Source: Micropterix aruncella
Lineage: Eukaryota > Arthropoda > Insecta > Lepidoptera > Micropterigidae
DNA: 64,000 bases
Assembly (NCBI GenBank): GCA_944548615.1
Contig: OX155973.1
Location: forward strand, 22,159,386-22,223,385
Direction of reading: 5' to 3'
Below, piece by piece: positions 53,907 to 64,000 of this stretch; within the stretch, counting starts at the first letter, position 1, and each line of letters begins with the position of its first letter. The position numbers and the translations under genes are program-made. Below the pieces are notes generated by a model that searched no databases, was not told where the DNA came from, and saw only the letters and a program-made list of their open reading frames with translations.

Positions 53907-56233
53907 TCAATTGTCAGCTAGTAGCCCGGTACTTCTTACCAGACTAAGTAGGTCACTGACCTTCAAGTTGGGCAGATCGCTGGGTTCGAGAAAGGCTCGT
54001 CCCAGTAAACTGTGTCTTTTGGCGGCGAGCCCTGGACAGCGGCCAACAATGTGTATGCTGTCTTCAGGTTCCTCGCCACATATTCGGCAATCCTTGCTCT
54101 CAGTCAAGCCAAGGTTGAATAGATGAGCTCTAAGGGTCGTGTGTCCGGTGAGGAGACCGATAGTGGTTCTAAGGTTCTTCTTGCTCATGTCAAGTAGGGC
54201 CTTGGTTTTCTTCTGTAGTGGTTGCTCCATCATGGCTTTTGCCTGGCGACATCCCTGACTCTGTTTCCAGGAAGCCCGATGTTCCTGCTCCAAGCAGTCC
54301 CTGATGATTTTCTTACCTGTAGCGAAGGGGACCCCTACAGCTGGCTCCACTGGGCAATCCAGTGTGCCCAGTTTTGCCAGTCTATCGGCCTCTTCGTTTC
54401 CGGGTATGCCTTGGTGACCCGGTATCCACATTAGGGTGATTTTGTTGGATTTTCCCAATTTGTTGAGCTCCTGCATGCAGTCCCAGACCACAGAAGATTC
54501 TGTGGTGGCTTTAGCCAGAGCGTCCAGTGCTGCTCTGCTGTCAGAGCAGATGAGGATTTATCTGTTTTTTACCTCAAGTCGACTTTGTAGTTTTATGCAT
54601 TCCAATATGGCAAGTACCTCGGCTTGGAAAACCGTAGCGTATTGTCCAAGGGGGATGCTGATTCTGTGGTTGGTTTTGGGTCCGTACACGCCTGCCCCAA
54701 AACGTCCATTTGTTCCTGAGCCGTCGGTGAACCAGGCGTCTGCGTTGTGGCTTTGAAGCCACTGCGGATTTTTCCATTCTTCCCTGGTGGGGATTAGGAT
54801 TTTATAGGATTTCTCTACCGAAAATTTTTTCCGTAGTCGATCCTGGGTCAGAGTGAATGGGCTTTTGTGGAGGAGGTTTAGCTCAGGATGATTGTGCCCT
54901 CCACGCTTCCACTCGCCCAAACACTTCAGTCTGTATGCTGTAAGTCTGGCGGAGTGGATGATGAGCTTGTCCAGAGGCGGGCAGCAGAGTGCCACCTCTA
55001 ATCCCGCTGTTGGGGTGGTCTTCATGACGCCAGTTGCAGCCCTCAGGTAGTTACCTTGAAGGCTTTTAAGCATTTTTACTGTCTCAAGCTTTTTCACCCT
55101 GGACCACCAGACTATTGCAGCATAGGTTAGTCTAGGCAGCAGTACTGCCCTGTAGAGCCATAAGGCGACCCTGGGTTTGAACCCCCAGGTTTTTTCCATG
55201 ACTCTTTTGCACGTCCACAACGAGGCATAGAAGGTTGTTCTCTTGCGCTCGAGGTGGTGCTTCCAATTGAGCTTTGGGTCTAGATAGACTCCAAGGTATT
55301 TAACTACTGTAGCGTATTCTATCTCCTTATCCCAGAGCTTGAGACACTCAACGGGTTCGGGTTTGTATTTTCTGGTGAAAATCATGGCCTTAGTCTTGCT
55401 TGGATTAGCGGATAGACCTCTGGCCTGGCACCAGTCTTGGGTGGTCTTAAGTGCTTTGTCCATGAGCTCCTTAAGTATTGATAGGAAGTTTCCTCTGACT
55501 ACTATGGCCACGTCATCAGCGTAGCCGTAGACAGAGAGGCCTAGGTTTTGTAGATCTATTAGGAGTTCATCCACAACGATGCTCCACAAGAGGGGGGAGA
55601 TGACTCCACCCTGTGGACAGCCCTTAGCAGGGATTCCCGTGATGGAGGTGTCGCCTTGATAGACGGTCAGATTCCTATTTGATAGCATACTCAATGTCCA
55701 GTCAATAATGGTCTCTGGTATTCCTCGTCTGTGCATAGCGTTTTTTATAGTTGCATATGATGTGGTGTCAAATGCTCCTTCGATGTCCAGGAATACTCCC
55801 AGAGCGTAACCTTTCGCCGCTAACTGTGTCTCTATTGTGCTCACCAGGTGATGTAGGGCAGTGTCCGTAGATCTGCCCTCCCTATAGGCATACTGAGCAT
55901 CAGCAAGCGGTTGAAGAGCTAGGTGGTTGTTTTTCAAGTAGCCGTCAACTAGTCTCTCCAGTGATTTCAGGAGAAAGGAGGTGAGGCTAATGGGTCTGTA
56001 GTCTTTGGCAAAGATGTGGCCGTTCCTGCCTGCCTTTGGAATGAACGTGACTCTTGCGCTGCTCCAGGCATGAGGGACGTGTCTGAGGGCTATGCTCGCT
56101 CTGAGTACCTTTGTTAGAGGGCCCAGCAGCTGGCTTAACCCTTTTTGTAGTAGGACTGGGTATATTCCATCCGGTCCAGGTGATTTGTAGGGGTCGAAGG
56201 TGCTCACGGCCCATTCTACTGCTTTTGGATTAA
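53907..56233 (-). pseudogene. LINE ORF2 C-terminal part: reverse transcriptase, RNase H, zinc knuckle
   Basis: A different frame from the endonuclease. RT: YKSPGPDGIYPVLLQKG, FAKDYRPISLTSFLLKSLER, GVFLDIEGAFDTT, KGCPQGGVISPLLW and VYGYADDVAIVV (YADD intact). RNase H: WFTDGSGTNGRFGAG (D), FQAEVLAILE (E), CSDSRAALDA (D), GNEEADRLAKLG (D). Knuckle: CRICGEEPEDSIHIVGRC. A TAA at 54560-54558, between KNR and ILICSDS, is the only stop in the reading frame. Apart from that stop and the upstream frameshift the domains are complete. Confidence 0.88.
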
Positions 56234-57541
56234 CTATCTTGGCTGCAAGGGCCCACTCCCTGGGCTTGTGGAGCCTCTTGGAGTTCTCCCTGCGGCAATT
56301 GGGTGTGAGGATTCCTGGAAGCCCGGAAAGTGTGTTTCCATTAGGAGCTTCAAGGTTTCCTTGGTGTCGCTTGTGTGTCCCCCCTCTGGTCGTTTAAGGC
56401 ATCCCAGCTGGGGGCGGTTGTTGGAGCTGAGGATCTTGTTGAGCCTGGAGGCTTCGGAAGCTGTTTCCACGCTCTCACAAAAGTCCCTCCAGCTTCTTCG
56501 TTTGGCTTTAACAATGGCCTTGTTGTATTCGTTTAGGGCGTTTTTGTATTCCTCCCAAAGATGTTGCGAGTTAGTGTTGTGATTTCTCGCCCTATTGAAA
56601 CACCTTCTCAGCGTAAGCCTGAGCTTGGTCAGCTCTGGGTTCCACCATGGGACCTTTTTTGAGAGGTTTTTTTGTTTCAAAGGGCAATTCTGCTCGTAGG
56701 CGTCTATAACGGCATTAGACAGTGATAGTGCAGCTGTTTCTAGTTGCTCTTTGGTGTGGAATCGATTCGGAACCGTGGTGAGCTTGATAGCCAGGTCCCT
56801 ATCGAATCCTTCCCAGTTGGTATTTCTAGGGTTGCGAGCCCACTGAATTTCCAATGAGTGCCGAAGCGTTAGATGGATCTGCCTATGGTCCGAGCCTGAG
56901 GGTTCATCTGAGACCCTCCAGTCTTGAACCAGGTCGGCCACTTCTTTTGTGCAGATCGTGATGTCCAGTACCTCCTGTCTTCTTGAGTCTATGAAGGTAG
57001 GTTCTGTTCCTCTGTTGAGGATGGTGAGTTCATTGCCTAGGATAAAGTCATGCAGGCTTACCCCCCTCGGGTTTATGTTGGAACTACCCCAGCACACGTG
57101 GTGGGAGTTCGCATCGCAACCCAGAAGGAGTTGGAGCCCGCGTTGTTTCGCATATGTCACTAGGTTGGTTATATCTTCTTGCGGTGGCAGGTCAGTGGAG
57201 TCATAAGGCATGTATGCTGACCCAATGAGTAGATCCACCGTTCTGTCTCCTGTCAAGTTGATTTTTGTTAAAACGACCGTTAGGTCATCGCCGCTGAGTT
57301 GTGGCAGAAAAGTGGCTGTGACGCCCTTAGTGACCACGCAGGTCCTGAGTTTCCGAGTCGGTTGGGCCTTATGAATGGTTCCGCAACCTCCTAATCCACT
57401 TATAGTATCCCTAACAATCCAAGGTTCTTGGATTAGTGCTATACTTGTCTGCGCCACAGCCATGCTCCTGGTTAATATCGCCGAGGCGCTTTTGCTGTGG
57501 TGCAAGTTGATCTGGATTATGGGGACTTTTAGGTGGTTCAT
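56234..57541 (-). pseudogene. LINE ORF2 N-terminal part: apurinic endonuclease
   Basis: The open part of ORF2 before a frameshift. Motifs: PIIQINLHHSKSA (N), ALIQEPW (catalytic E), LLGCDANSHHVCWGS (D..N..H), SGSDHRQIHL (terminal SDH). After the endonuclease, LSKKVPWWNPELTKLR is the usual linker. The frame leaves the family sequence between about 56240 and 56290 and stops at 56234. Confidence 0.85.
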
Positions 57542-58497
57542 TTTGCTGTACCTCCTTCCGTTCCCTCCACTGCGTCCGACTCCTTCCTAGGCTTATTATC
57601 GAGCAGCCTTACGGATGCCCGTGCTAGCCCACAGTAGGGTCGGAAGTTGCAGGCCCTGAGAGTGGCCAATGAGGAGTCGCTCACCAGACAGGCGAAGTGG
57701 ACGCTCGAGGCATCCTTCTTCGTGCTCCCCCTAGCGACGGCCCACCCATCGGTCTTCAGACCTGGGTTTTGCCTGTCGAGGAGTAGAAGTACTTTCTCGA
57801 CAGTGTACTTGGGCTCCTCCACGTGGACCACCACTCGATGGCGTTTGGGCAGCTCATCGACCGGCAGCACACACACGGATTCACCTTGGACGAGTAAGTC
57901 CGTGGAAAGGCTTCTGAGCCAGTTCCCCGTCTCCTCATCTGCGCACGAGAAGACGATTGCACCGTCCCTCTCCCAGCTGCCGGTAAAGGATGGTGTTTTA
58001 GTGCCAACAGGAATTTCCATGATGGCGTCCACAATCTTGTCCCGGATGGCTTCTATGTCGCCGGCTTCAAGTTTTTTGTCAGGGTAGCCCCTTATTATGA
58101 GGGCTAGCCTGAGGAGTCCTTTTGTGGCCTGGGCGTAAGAACCTTGGTCGGAGACTTTCGGTCTTTTCCCTGTCGCCTGATGGGAGGGGCTTGGGGTGTT
58201 TGGCCCTTGTCTGGGGCGTTTAGGAGCCCCAGGGGCCTCTGCAGTCCCGTCCTCCGGCTTAGACTTAGCACTGGAGGCTCGGGGGTTAGCAGTTAGCCCC
58301 TCTCTCATCAGTTTTTTGTAGCGACGCCTTGCGGCGCCGTTATATCTAATGCGGGTTTTGGGTGGGCTTTTTGATGGGCCCGCCCCCGCGTTGGGTGCCT
58401 CCTGTGGTTCGCTTTGAGACAAAGCCACCCCCTGGAGTGCTTCAATTAAGTTTATTTTTGGTGGTGTACTGTTAATTTGATCCATTTTTGTTCCCAC
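57538..58497 (-). CDS. LINE ORF1 (gag-like), 319 aa
   Basis: Starts MGTKMDQINSTPPKINLIEA. Basic, proline/serine-rich N-terminal half (KTRIRYNGAARRRYKKLMRE, TGKRPKVSDQ), then a folded region with LALIIRGYPDKKLEAGDIEA. No CCHC knuckles visible, unlike I and Jockey ORF1. Its TGA overlaps the ORF2 start as ATGA, suggesting termination-reinitiation. Intact. Confidence 0.8.
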   Translation of the reverse strand: MGTKMDQINSTPPKINLIEALQGVALSQSEPQEAPNAGAGPSKSPPKTRIRYNGAARRRYKKLMREGLTANPRASSAKSKPEDGTAEAPGAPKRPRQGPNTPSPSHQATGKRPKVSDQGSYAQATKGLLRLALIIRGYPDKKLEAGDIEAIRDKIVDAIMEIPVGTKTPSFTGSWERDGAIVFSCADEETGNWLRSLSTDLLVQGESVCVLPVDELPKRHRVVVHVEEPKYTVEKVLLLLDRQNPGLKTDGWAVARGSTKKDASSVHFACLVSDSSLATLRACNFRPYCGLARASVRLLDNKPRKESDAVEGTEGGTAK

Positions 58498-58828
58498 GAG
58501 TTCCGCGGTAGTGCGATATCACCCGGACAGAGCCGCGTATGACCGGGGCTTGGCTTATACTACCCGGAGGACGCCCGGTATCCGGGAGGCACCGTAAGAG
58601 ACGCAACACTCCCTGCGCCATGCAGCCATTAGCACGGTAGCTTACACCTCGGCTTGGAGAGTTGGTCCGCGGTGGGGCCTTCCACACACAGTGTATTAGC
58701 CACCACTACCCGAAGAGCACCCGGCCTCGGGTATCATCCCTCGAGCCGGGGTCCCTTCGGGCGTTCTCCTATCCGCCACCTGGAGACGCGCCCGGTTGGT
58801 GCTCAGCCGCCGGGTGGTGCTTCGGCTG

Positions 58829-59172
58829 CGGGAACATTTTAAGAAGAGGGTTCCACGTAGAAGAGAGTTTGTGCGAACGCCGAACGCAAAGACGTAAAAC
58901 AGGATACAGTGAGTGTTGTGTGCAAGACGGATTTTAAAAATTCCCGCGCTCCGAGCCCGGCCCCCCACCACCGTTATAACCTACGCAGTGGCGGCAGCGG
59001 TTTGCGGCCTACCCGCAAAACAACGGACTGACAGCTCTTCAGTTTACCCTTGACAACGGCGGCTGCAACGTCACCGAAACGTCGGGTCCTACAAATTTCA
59101 CGCGGTAAATTTCGTTTTCTATCCTATTTATAATGTCAAACAACCGCGATAGTCTTCGATTTCATAAATAAT
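58829..59172 (+). mobile_element. Penelope-like element 3' end with inverted 5' segment
   Basis: Encodes NAERKDVKQDTVSVVCKTDF, SGGSGLRPTRKTTD and stop, as in the 60863-61300 copy, then the non-coding terminus with CACCGAAACGTCGGG and ACGCGGTAAATTTCG. The first ~45 bp (58829-58873) are inverted relative to the other copy. Confidence 0.75.
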
Positions 59173-59289
59173 AATATCATTATCATACTAATTATTACCA
59201 TTGTACTTGTTATTTTCAACTCACTAACCTATCGCAGAAACTAAATAATCCTATATGTACTTATCTAACTTCGCTCGATGCCCGTATCT

Positions 59290-59815
59290 ACTTAGCAGGC
59301 GTAATACACCGGTCTGCCGTGCGATGAATTATATTTTTTTCACTCACTTTTTACCATGGCAGTCCAATAAAATATATATTGGTGTAATTAAGATAAGTGT
59401 GGCTTTCGGAATATATTTTTTGAATACCGCTACCTCTTATGGTTAAAAAGTAAACTTTAAATATGTAAAAAATATATGTGAATGATTTTTGGATGTTACC
59501 AATTATTTCATATTTTTTCTATGGACCGGTATTTTTTTTCTTCCATAAATGAATTCCTTATCATTGAGTTACCCAGAAATGATATCCCACTTGCCCTAGT
59601 ACCTATAGTCCGAGAGATATAGGGCTCAAAGTGACGCGCGGCGGAATCAAACTTCCACCCCCTCCCCCCGCCACCCGCAGGGTGGCCCCCAATGGCTCCC
59701 GGTCTAAATCCACTCAGGACCACTTAAGAAACAATTGTGCCAAGTATGAGCCTTTAATCACAAAATGCAGGGTTCCCATACAAACTGTTGCACTAAGTCC
59801 CCAGCTAATATACAG
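59290..59815 (-). repeat. Repeat C, copy 2
   Basis: Inverted match of 51780-52300, including TGCCGTGCGATGAATTATAT and the CCCCGCCACC GC block. Confidence 0.7.
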
Positions 59816-60589
59816 ACCACTGCTTTAACACCTCTATTGTGTTAAGCGGTCTAAAAAGCCGCATGCGTGACTTTTCGCAGATGAGGTAATCAAGATCGCG
59901 CTCTTTCACGGGGGGTGACTATGTTCACATTTCTTTGGGTATGACAGAGACGAATATATAATATTGCTTCCCTTACGAAGTAATCCCAACAGCACAATTA
60001 AAAACCTATTTTGTGAGGCCGAGCAGGTCTCATACGCACTGTAAAGAAGTTCAACCTTGCCTTGAAAATACCTCATACGCACTGGATGAAAGTCTATCAA
60101 AAATGGCATCGCAGTCAGCATATTAAAAGAACAGTACAAGTACAACTCACTGAGTCATTTAAACGAAAAAAATCTCGAATACAAAACCAAAATAATTTCG
60201 TTTTTCATTGCAAACATCAACCCGTCAGCAGTCATTTTCGTTGTCAGTATAAACCAAAACCTAAGTCTTCTTTAGAGTCTTCTATTTTAAATGTACCTAT
60301 CCAATTTCAGGATGCAGTATCAAGAGCACAATACAATCTTGTTCAAGTAAAAATAGCTAAGTCGAAATAACCATGGTTTAAGAAAGTTCTTTATATCAAT
60401 GTCCAGATTACGGTTCAGATTTTAATTTAAAGGTTCTTGTATCTAAAGTAAGTTGGTTTTCAACCACTGCTTCATCAAATCAATTGCCAAAGGGGCATGA
60501 TGGCATTTGACTCTTTTCAGCAAGAAAGAATAAAATGAAAATGGAGGTATCTTTGCAATCAACTTTGTAACTAGGTAGTACCTATTTCC
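59816..60589. other. Interval with one unassigned 102-aa ORF
   Basis: 60062-60370 (plus) is a Lys/Gln/Ser-rich ORF (KRTVQVQLTESFKRKKSR, VPIQFQDAVSRAQYN) without a recognised domain. It lies between repeats C and B and may belong to the same unknown element. Nothing else seen. Confidence 0.3.
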
Positions 60590-60862
60590 TTATCGAAATT
60601 ATTATCATAGACTAGGTACATTACATTACATTTACGTCGTGTCCAATTGGCGGCTAAAAACCGCTCTTGGACGTGTCAAAATATTTGTGTTTTTCGTAGT
60701 CTCATTACTACTTTGATTTTTACTTAACATACATATATTATTTAAAAAAAAAAATATAGTATCTAAGAAACTTTAGAACCTACTAAAAGTTATTCGTCGT
60801 AGAATCGTATTACAAAACAAATTAAAGGCTTATTTAATAAAATAGTCAATAATCTAATAGAT
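60590..60862 (-). repeat. Repeat B, copy 3
   Basis: Inverted copy of the last ~250 bp of 52640-53250; begins with the TTTACGTCGTGTCCAATTGG end. Confidence 0.7.
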
Positions 60863-61300
60863 AAATAGGATAGAAAACGAATTTACCGCGTGAAATTTGT
60901 AGCACCCGACGTTTCGGTGACGTTGCAGCCGCCGTTGTCCAGGGTAGACTGAAGAGCTGTCAATCCGTTGTTTTGCGGGTAGGCCGCGTACCGCTTCCGC
61001 CACTGCGTAGATTATAACAGTGGTGGGGGGCCGGGCTCGGAGCGCGGGAATTTTGAAAATCCGTCTTGCACACAACACTCACTGTATCCTGTTTTACGTC
61101 TTTGCGTTCGGCGTTCGGCGGCGGGAACATTTTAAGAAGAGGGTTCCACGTAGAAGAGAGTTTGTAACCGTCGTCTCTGTTAAAGTTCGGGGTTCTTCTT
61201 ATTTCAATGGCTTCCCGGATCATGCGAGGAAAGTAGAATTGTTCTTTGGATAGCACAATGGGATTTTGAAACTGCATCCAGTGGTTAACCAGTCCAGTCA
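60863..61300 (-). pseudogene. Penelope-like element, C-terminal coding end and 3' terminus
   Basis: The minus frame reads VLSKEQFYFPRMIREAIEIR then NFNRDDGYKLSSTWNPLL, the conserved block after the GIY-YIG endonuclease in Penelope-like elements. It continues NAERKDVKQDTVSVVCKTDF and SGGSGTRPTRKTTD to a stop at about 60960, followed by the non-coding terminus. RT and endonuclease core are absent. Confidence 0.75.
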
Positions 61301-61319
61301 GTTAGTCCAGTTAGTCAGT

Positions 61320-61900
61320 TAGTCCAGTCATACAACATTACTTTCCAGTGCATTGGAGGAAGAATGCAAAAGTCTCCAATTGTTGTCCAATCATTCTGGC
61401 ATTGAAGGCCAATAGCGTGAGCCATACTATTGCTGTCGTAATCTACCCGCAAGAGAGACTTCTTCAAGTCCACATCGCTCATGGTTGTACTGCCATACCC
61501 CAGACCAGTGCCATTCTGGCTGATTCCAGTAATGAACTTTTTGTGGAAGTCAACGCGCGCTTGTAGATCACTTGACTCACTACGGCCACTTACTACGTGC
61601 TTCGATATTGCCGAATCCTTGGAATTGCTTAGAATCGAATTTTTGGTTATTCTGGAGTTGGCGTAGAGCAGAGAGGGCAGTTTTAGAGCTAGCCCAAAAT
61701 TGTGTTTGGACCTGAAGAGAGTCGAGGAGTCAGCTGGTTTGGCTAAGGACAACCAGGATTTTAAACTAGCTGTCACCAGTGCATCCAGACGAGACAGTTG
61801 GGTTTTGGTGAAATCGTAAATAAGAAAGGGCCATGACAAATGTGAAGTTAGATAGTTGTCATAGATCCAAGCCTTACGAGGGCCAGAATAAATAATTAAA
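61320..61900 (-). pseudogene. LINE RT C-terminal-type fragment
   Basis: YDNYLTSHLSWPFLIYDFTK, TQLSRLDALVTASLKSWLSL, AKPADSSTLFRSKHNFGLAL and SILSNSKDSAISKHV form the thumb/C-terminal region of a LINE polyprotein. No RT palm present. In the intron after the argininosuccinate synthase exon. Confidence 0.6.
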
Positions 61901-61920
61901 TATAAATTACGTAAACATAC

Positions 61921-62069
61921 CTGATCCTTTAAACAGCCTAACGACCACTGTCCCCGTGACATTTTCTTGCGACAATTCAAGGCACTTGCGAGTGTAGTCT
62001 CCTTCGGGTGAAAACCAATAGCCGTTGTAGACAAAGTCCGACATGCGCTCCTGCAAACTCTTCTTCAAT
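61921..62069 (-). CDS. ASS1: Argininosuccinate synthase-like internal exon (partial gene)
   Basis: 149 bp between acceptor TTTACTTTGCAG and donor GTATGT, reading LKKSLQERMSDFVYNGYWFS, PEGDYTRKCLELSQENVTGT and VVVRLFKGS. It aligns with the argininosuccinate synthase region GFWHSPE...SQ..V.G.V.V...KG near the C-terminus. The enzyme joins citrulline and aspartate in arginine synthesis, in the cytosol. Earlier exons would lie above 62069 and probably beyond the window; the last exon, expected below 61921, was not found. Many insects lack a full urea cycle, so the assignment deserves a check. Confidence 0.72.
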
Positions 62070-62369
62070 CTGCAAAGTAAATCATTTTGAAATGCCTGTA
62101 TATTTCTACCATCATGCATTTCTTTCTATTTTATTTTTTAGAAAACTTACAGCATTTTATACTTAATACTAACACATATGCAAATCTAAGGCATAGTATG
62201 CAAATGGGTAAGGTTTCACAATTAAACTAGACATGTTGTTACATATAGCACAAGAAGAAAATATGAAGAAAATACAGTTTTTACATAAGAGGGTAAATTT
62301 TGAGGATAGGGACAGAGAAGCCACATTATGAAATGCATTACTTAAATATACATAAAATTGATAAACTAA

Positions 62370-63053
62370 TCTATACTAATATTATAAATAGGTAAAGTTT
62401 GTGAGGTTGTAGGAAGTAATCTCTGGATCTACTGAACCGATTTTGAAAATCCTTTTACCTATAGAAAGCCACGTTATTTGTGACTTTTAAGACTTTTTAG
62501 GGATTTTTCGGATTTCCAAAATGAGTCGGAGAAAAAACGGTCGAACGAAAACGTTTCTAACTAACGTTGCCTTAACGATGAGATATATATGATTAAGTTC
62601 TAGAGACAAGTTGTAGTGCTTGATAATGCCTCCAAAAAAATCAGCGACAGCATATGTCTAAATTTTATATTTAAGTCACAAAAAGTAGTTTATTATAATA
62701 AAAAAAATAATTTTAATCGTTAGGTCATGTTTATTGGTCATATTATCAACAATTATGAATTCATATCAAAATAAGTAAATTTATTGTCTCAAGTGTTTAA
62801 AACAAAAGACTTCTCCCTTCTACTGCATACATGGTTAAAGAGATAAGACACTCACAAATAAGACACTCACAAATAACGGTAATATAGTCAAATTGGCATG
62901 CAAATACATACATACAATATGCAGTAAAAATATAACCCTTCTTTTGGTAGTCAGGAAATAAATCATAGCAATCAGTACTAACCGAACCACACTCATAATT
63001 TTATCACAAGTAAAAAGCTTTACCGCCCAACGAAGTGGGCACTGGTCAGCTAG
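62370..63053 (+). mobile_element. Non-autonomous Helitron
   Basis: Begins TCTATACTAATATTATAAAT after A and ends CTAG before T (A/T insertion). 13 bp before the end is a hairpin GCCCA-ACGAAG-TGGGC (63025-63040), and the end reads CACTGGTCAGCTAG. 684 bp without coding. Confidence 0.82.
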
Positions 63054-63334
63054 TATTATAATATAAATAATAAGGTAAGATAATATTAAAATATAAAATT
63101 ATAGTTAATATAAATACATACAATATACATGATATTATATTCATAATGTAATATACCTAATAATCACTACAATATTTAAGTAGAAATAAAGAAATACTAA
63201 TCAAGTCCGAAGGCTATAACTCGTATTTTTAATCGTTTGAAGCAAATATTTCATGATAAATGAAGTATATCCAACCTTGCAAATTTTAAATTGTACGATC
63301 TAAGCGCTCTGTAAAAGTACATATTTTGACCATA

Positions 63335-63790
63335 GGGGTCCTCAAACGGTCGATCGCGATCGACCGGTCGATCACGAGTGCTTTTTGAGTCGATCTCGAC
63401 AAAAAATTGTCGTACAAAATTTTATACATTAACACCGTAACATTGAGGAATCTGCTACTGAAATAGCAAGTCAGTTTAACATGGACATGTAGGGAAAAAT
63501 GAAGTAGTGCAGATTATATCACATATACATCTCAAATACAAATCTCTGATACAAATTTCTGTGTTTTTTTTATATTTGAAGATAAATATCCGAATATAAG
63601 GCAAATGGCCAGTCAGTTAAGTGCAATGTTTGGGTCATTTTACTTGTGCGAGTCTGCATTTTCTGAAACGAAGACAATCAAGTCAAAATATTGCAATCGA
63701 CTAACTGACGAACATATTAATATGTGATCATGCTTGCGATTAGCACTCGGTAATTACGTACCATCTTATGAAAAGATTGTCAATTCCATG
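63335..63790 (+). pseudogene. hAT remnant with C-terminal dimerisation domain
   Basis: Left part CCTCAAACGGTCGATCGCGA is typical of a hAT family end. 63610-63780 encodes SAMFGSFYLCESAFSETKTI, KSKYCNRLTDEHINM, TGA, SCLRLALGNYVPSYEKIV, the hAT C-terminal domain with one stop. The catalytic region is missing. Confidence 0.75.
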
Positions 63791-64000
63791 CAGTGCCACA
63801 CTTTAACATTCAGTCATTCTTTACTTGAGTATAGAAATAAGAACTCGCTTGTTTGGTAAGAACTAATAAACTCGCGATTTGAATAAGTATGTTTTTTAAA
63901 GACTTTTTAGAGCAGACCCACCTACGCTTACCTTGACCAAAAAATATTGCATATTGCGGAAAACTAATTTCTGACGTTCCTATACTAATTCTAGGTGGAT
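63791..64000. other. Window end, nothing assigned
   Basis: A minus-strand GTAAGCG donor-like site follows CAATATGCAATATTTTTTGG at about 63930-63955, with an open frame to the window edge. It could be an exon end or repeat; not callable here. Confidence 0.25.

Larger units (their letters stand above)
53816..58828 (-). mobile_element. Nearly full-length LINE, I/LOA-like, two ORFs
   Basis: About 5.0 kb on the minus strand: GC-rich 5' UTR (58498 to about 58828), ORF1 (57538-58497), ORF2 with apurinic endonuclease, reverse transcriptase, RNase H and a C-terminal knuckle (57541-53907), 3' UTR and a (TAC)n tail ending at about 53816. Domain order with RNase H fits the I/R1/LOA group; the endonuclease start (QINLHHSKSASA, ALIQEPW) looks LOA-like. 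One frameshift and one nonsense codon interrupt ORF2. A 319-bp truncated daughter-like copy lies at 48539-48857. The 5' boundary abuts a Penelope fragment. Confidence 0.9.

Noticed and set aside
59080..59110. Hammerhead ribozyme in the Penelope terminus (GAAAC near 59086)
   Set aside because: I could not find the CUGANGA core partner in a workable position.

Overview
The window looks like insect nuclear DNA. It is AT-rich, its genes are split by phase-conserved GT-AG introns, one gene carries the insect-expanded ZAD plus C2H2 architecture, short (TTAGG)n tracts (the insect telomere motif) are present, and most of the rest is transposable-element debris (LINE, SINE, Penelope, mariner/Tc1, hAT, piggyBac-type, Helitron). 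I could not fix the order. Lepidoptera is one possibility, suggested only by the look of the Helitron ends.

Host genes. (1) A 1-acyl-glycerol-3-phosphate acyltransferase (AGPAT) lies on the minus strand in five exons over 4610-26830. (2) NDUFB8, a complex I accessory subunit, lies on the plus strand in three exons at 28202-32769, divergent from AGPAT. (3) An unnamed minus-strand terminal exon at 32866-33117 meets NDUFB8 tail to tail. (4) MED22 of the Mediator head module lies on the minus strand in three exons at 37598-41644. (5) A ZAD/C2H2 zinc-finger gene lies on the plus strand at 44217-47951, divergent from MED22. (6) One internal minus-strand exon of an argininosuccinate synthase-like gene lies at 61921-62069. 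The genes do not form an operon or pathway; lipid synthesis, respiration, transcription and arginine metabolism are simply neighbours.

Mobile layout. 1-4.4 kb: copies of an unclassified GC-rich retroposon (RepA) and Penelope ends. 4.8-19.9 kb (AGPAT introns): mariner, LINE and Tc1 remnants, TTAA-type MITEs and a 1.5 kb (TA)n complex. 20-33 kb: more LINE pieces, two TTAA or hAT-like MITEs and a tandem-repeat element. 33.8-37.2 kb: a DD41D mariner and a BED-finger hAT, both bounded by clear target duplications. 37.9-42.1 kb: RepA nested in a LINE, a SINE and two TIR MITEs, all in or just upstream of MED22. 42.5-43.9 kb: a 15-bp minisatellite element in inverted arms. 49.7-50.7 kb: a 33-bp minisatellite. 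51.8-61.3 kb: a nearly full-length I/LOA-like LINE flanked by inverted Penelope and other repeats. 62.4-63.8 kb: a non-autonomous Helitron and a hAT fragment.

I see no CRISPR, phage, operon or toxin system. The most unusual material is repeat architecture: inverted minisatellite arms with pentapeptide-like translation, RepA with 11-16 bp target duplications, a Penelope insertion reduced to a perfect hairpin, a duplicated AGPAT splice donor, and a same-locus LINE pair that appears identical by eye.
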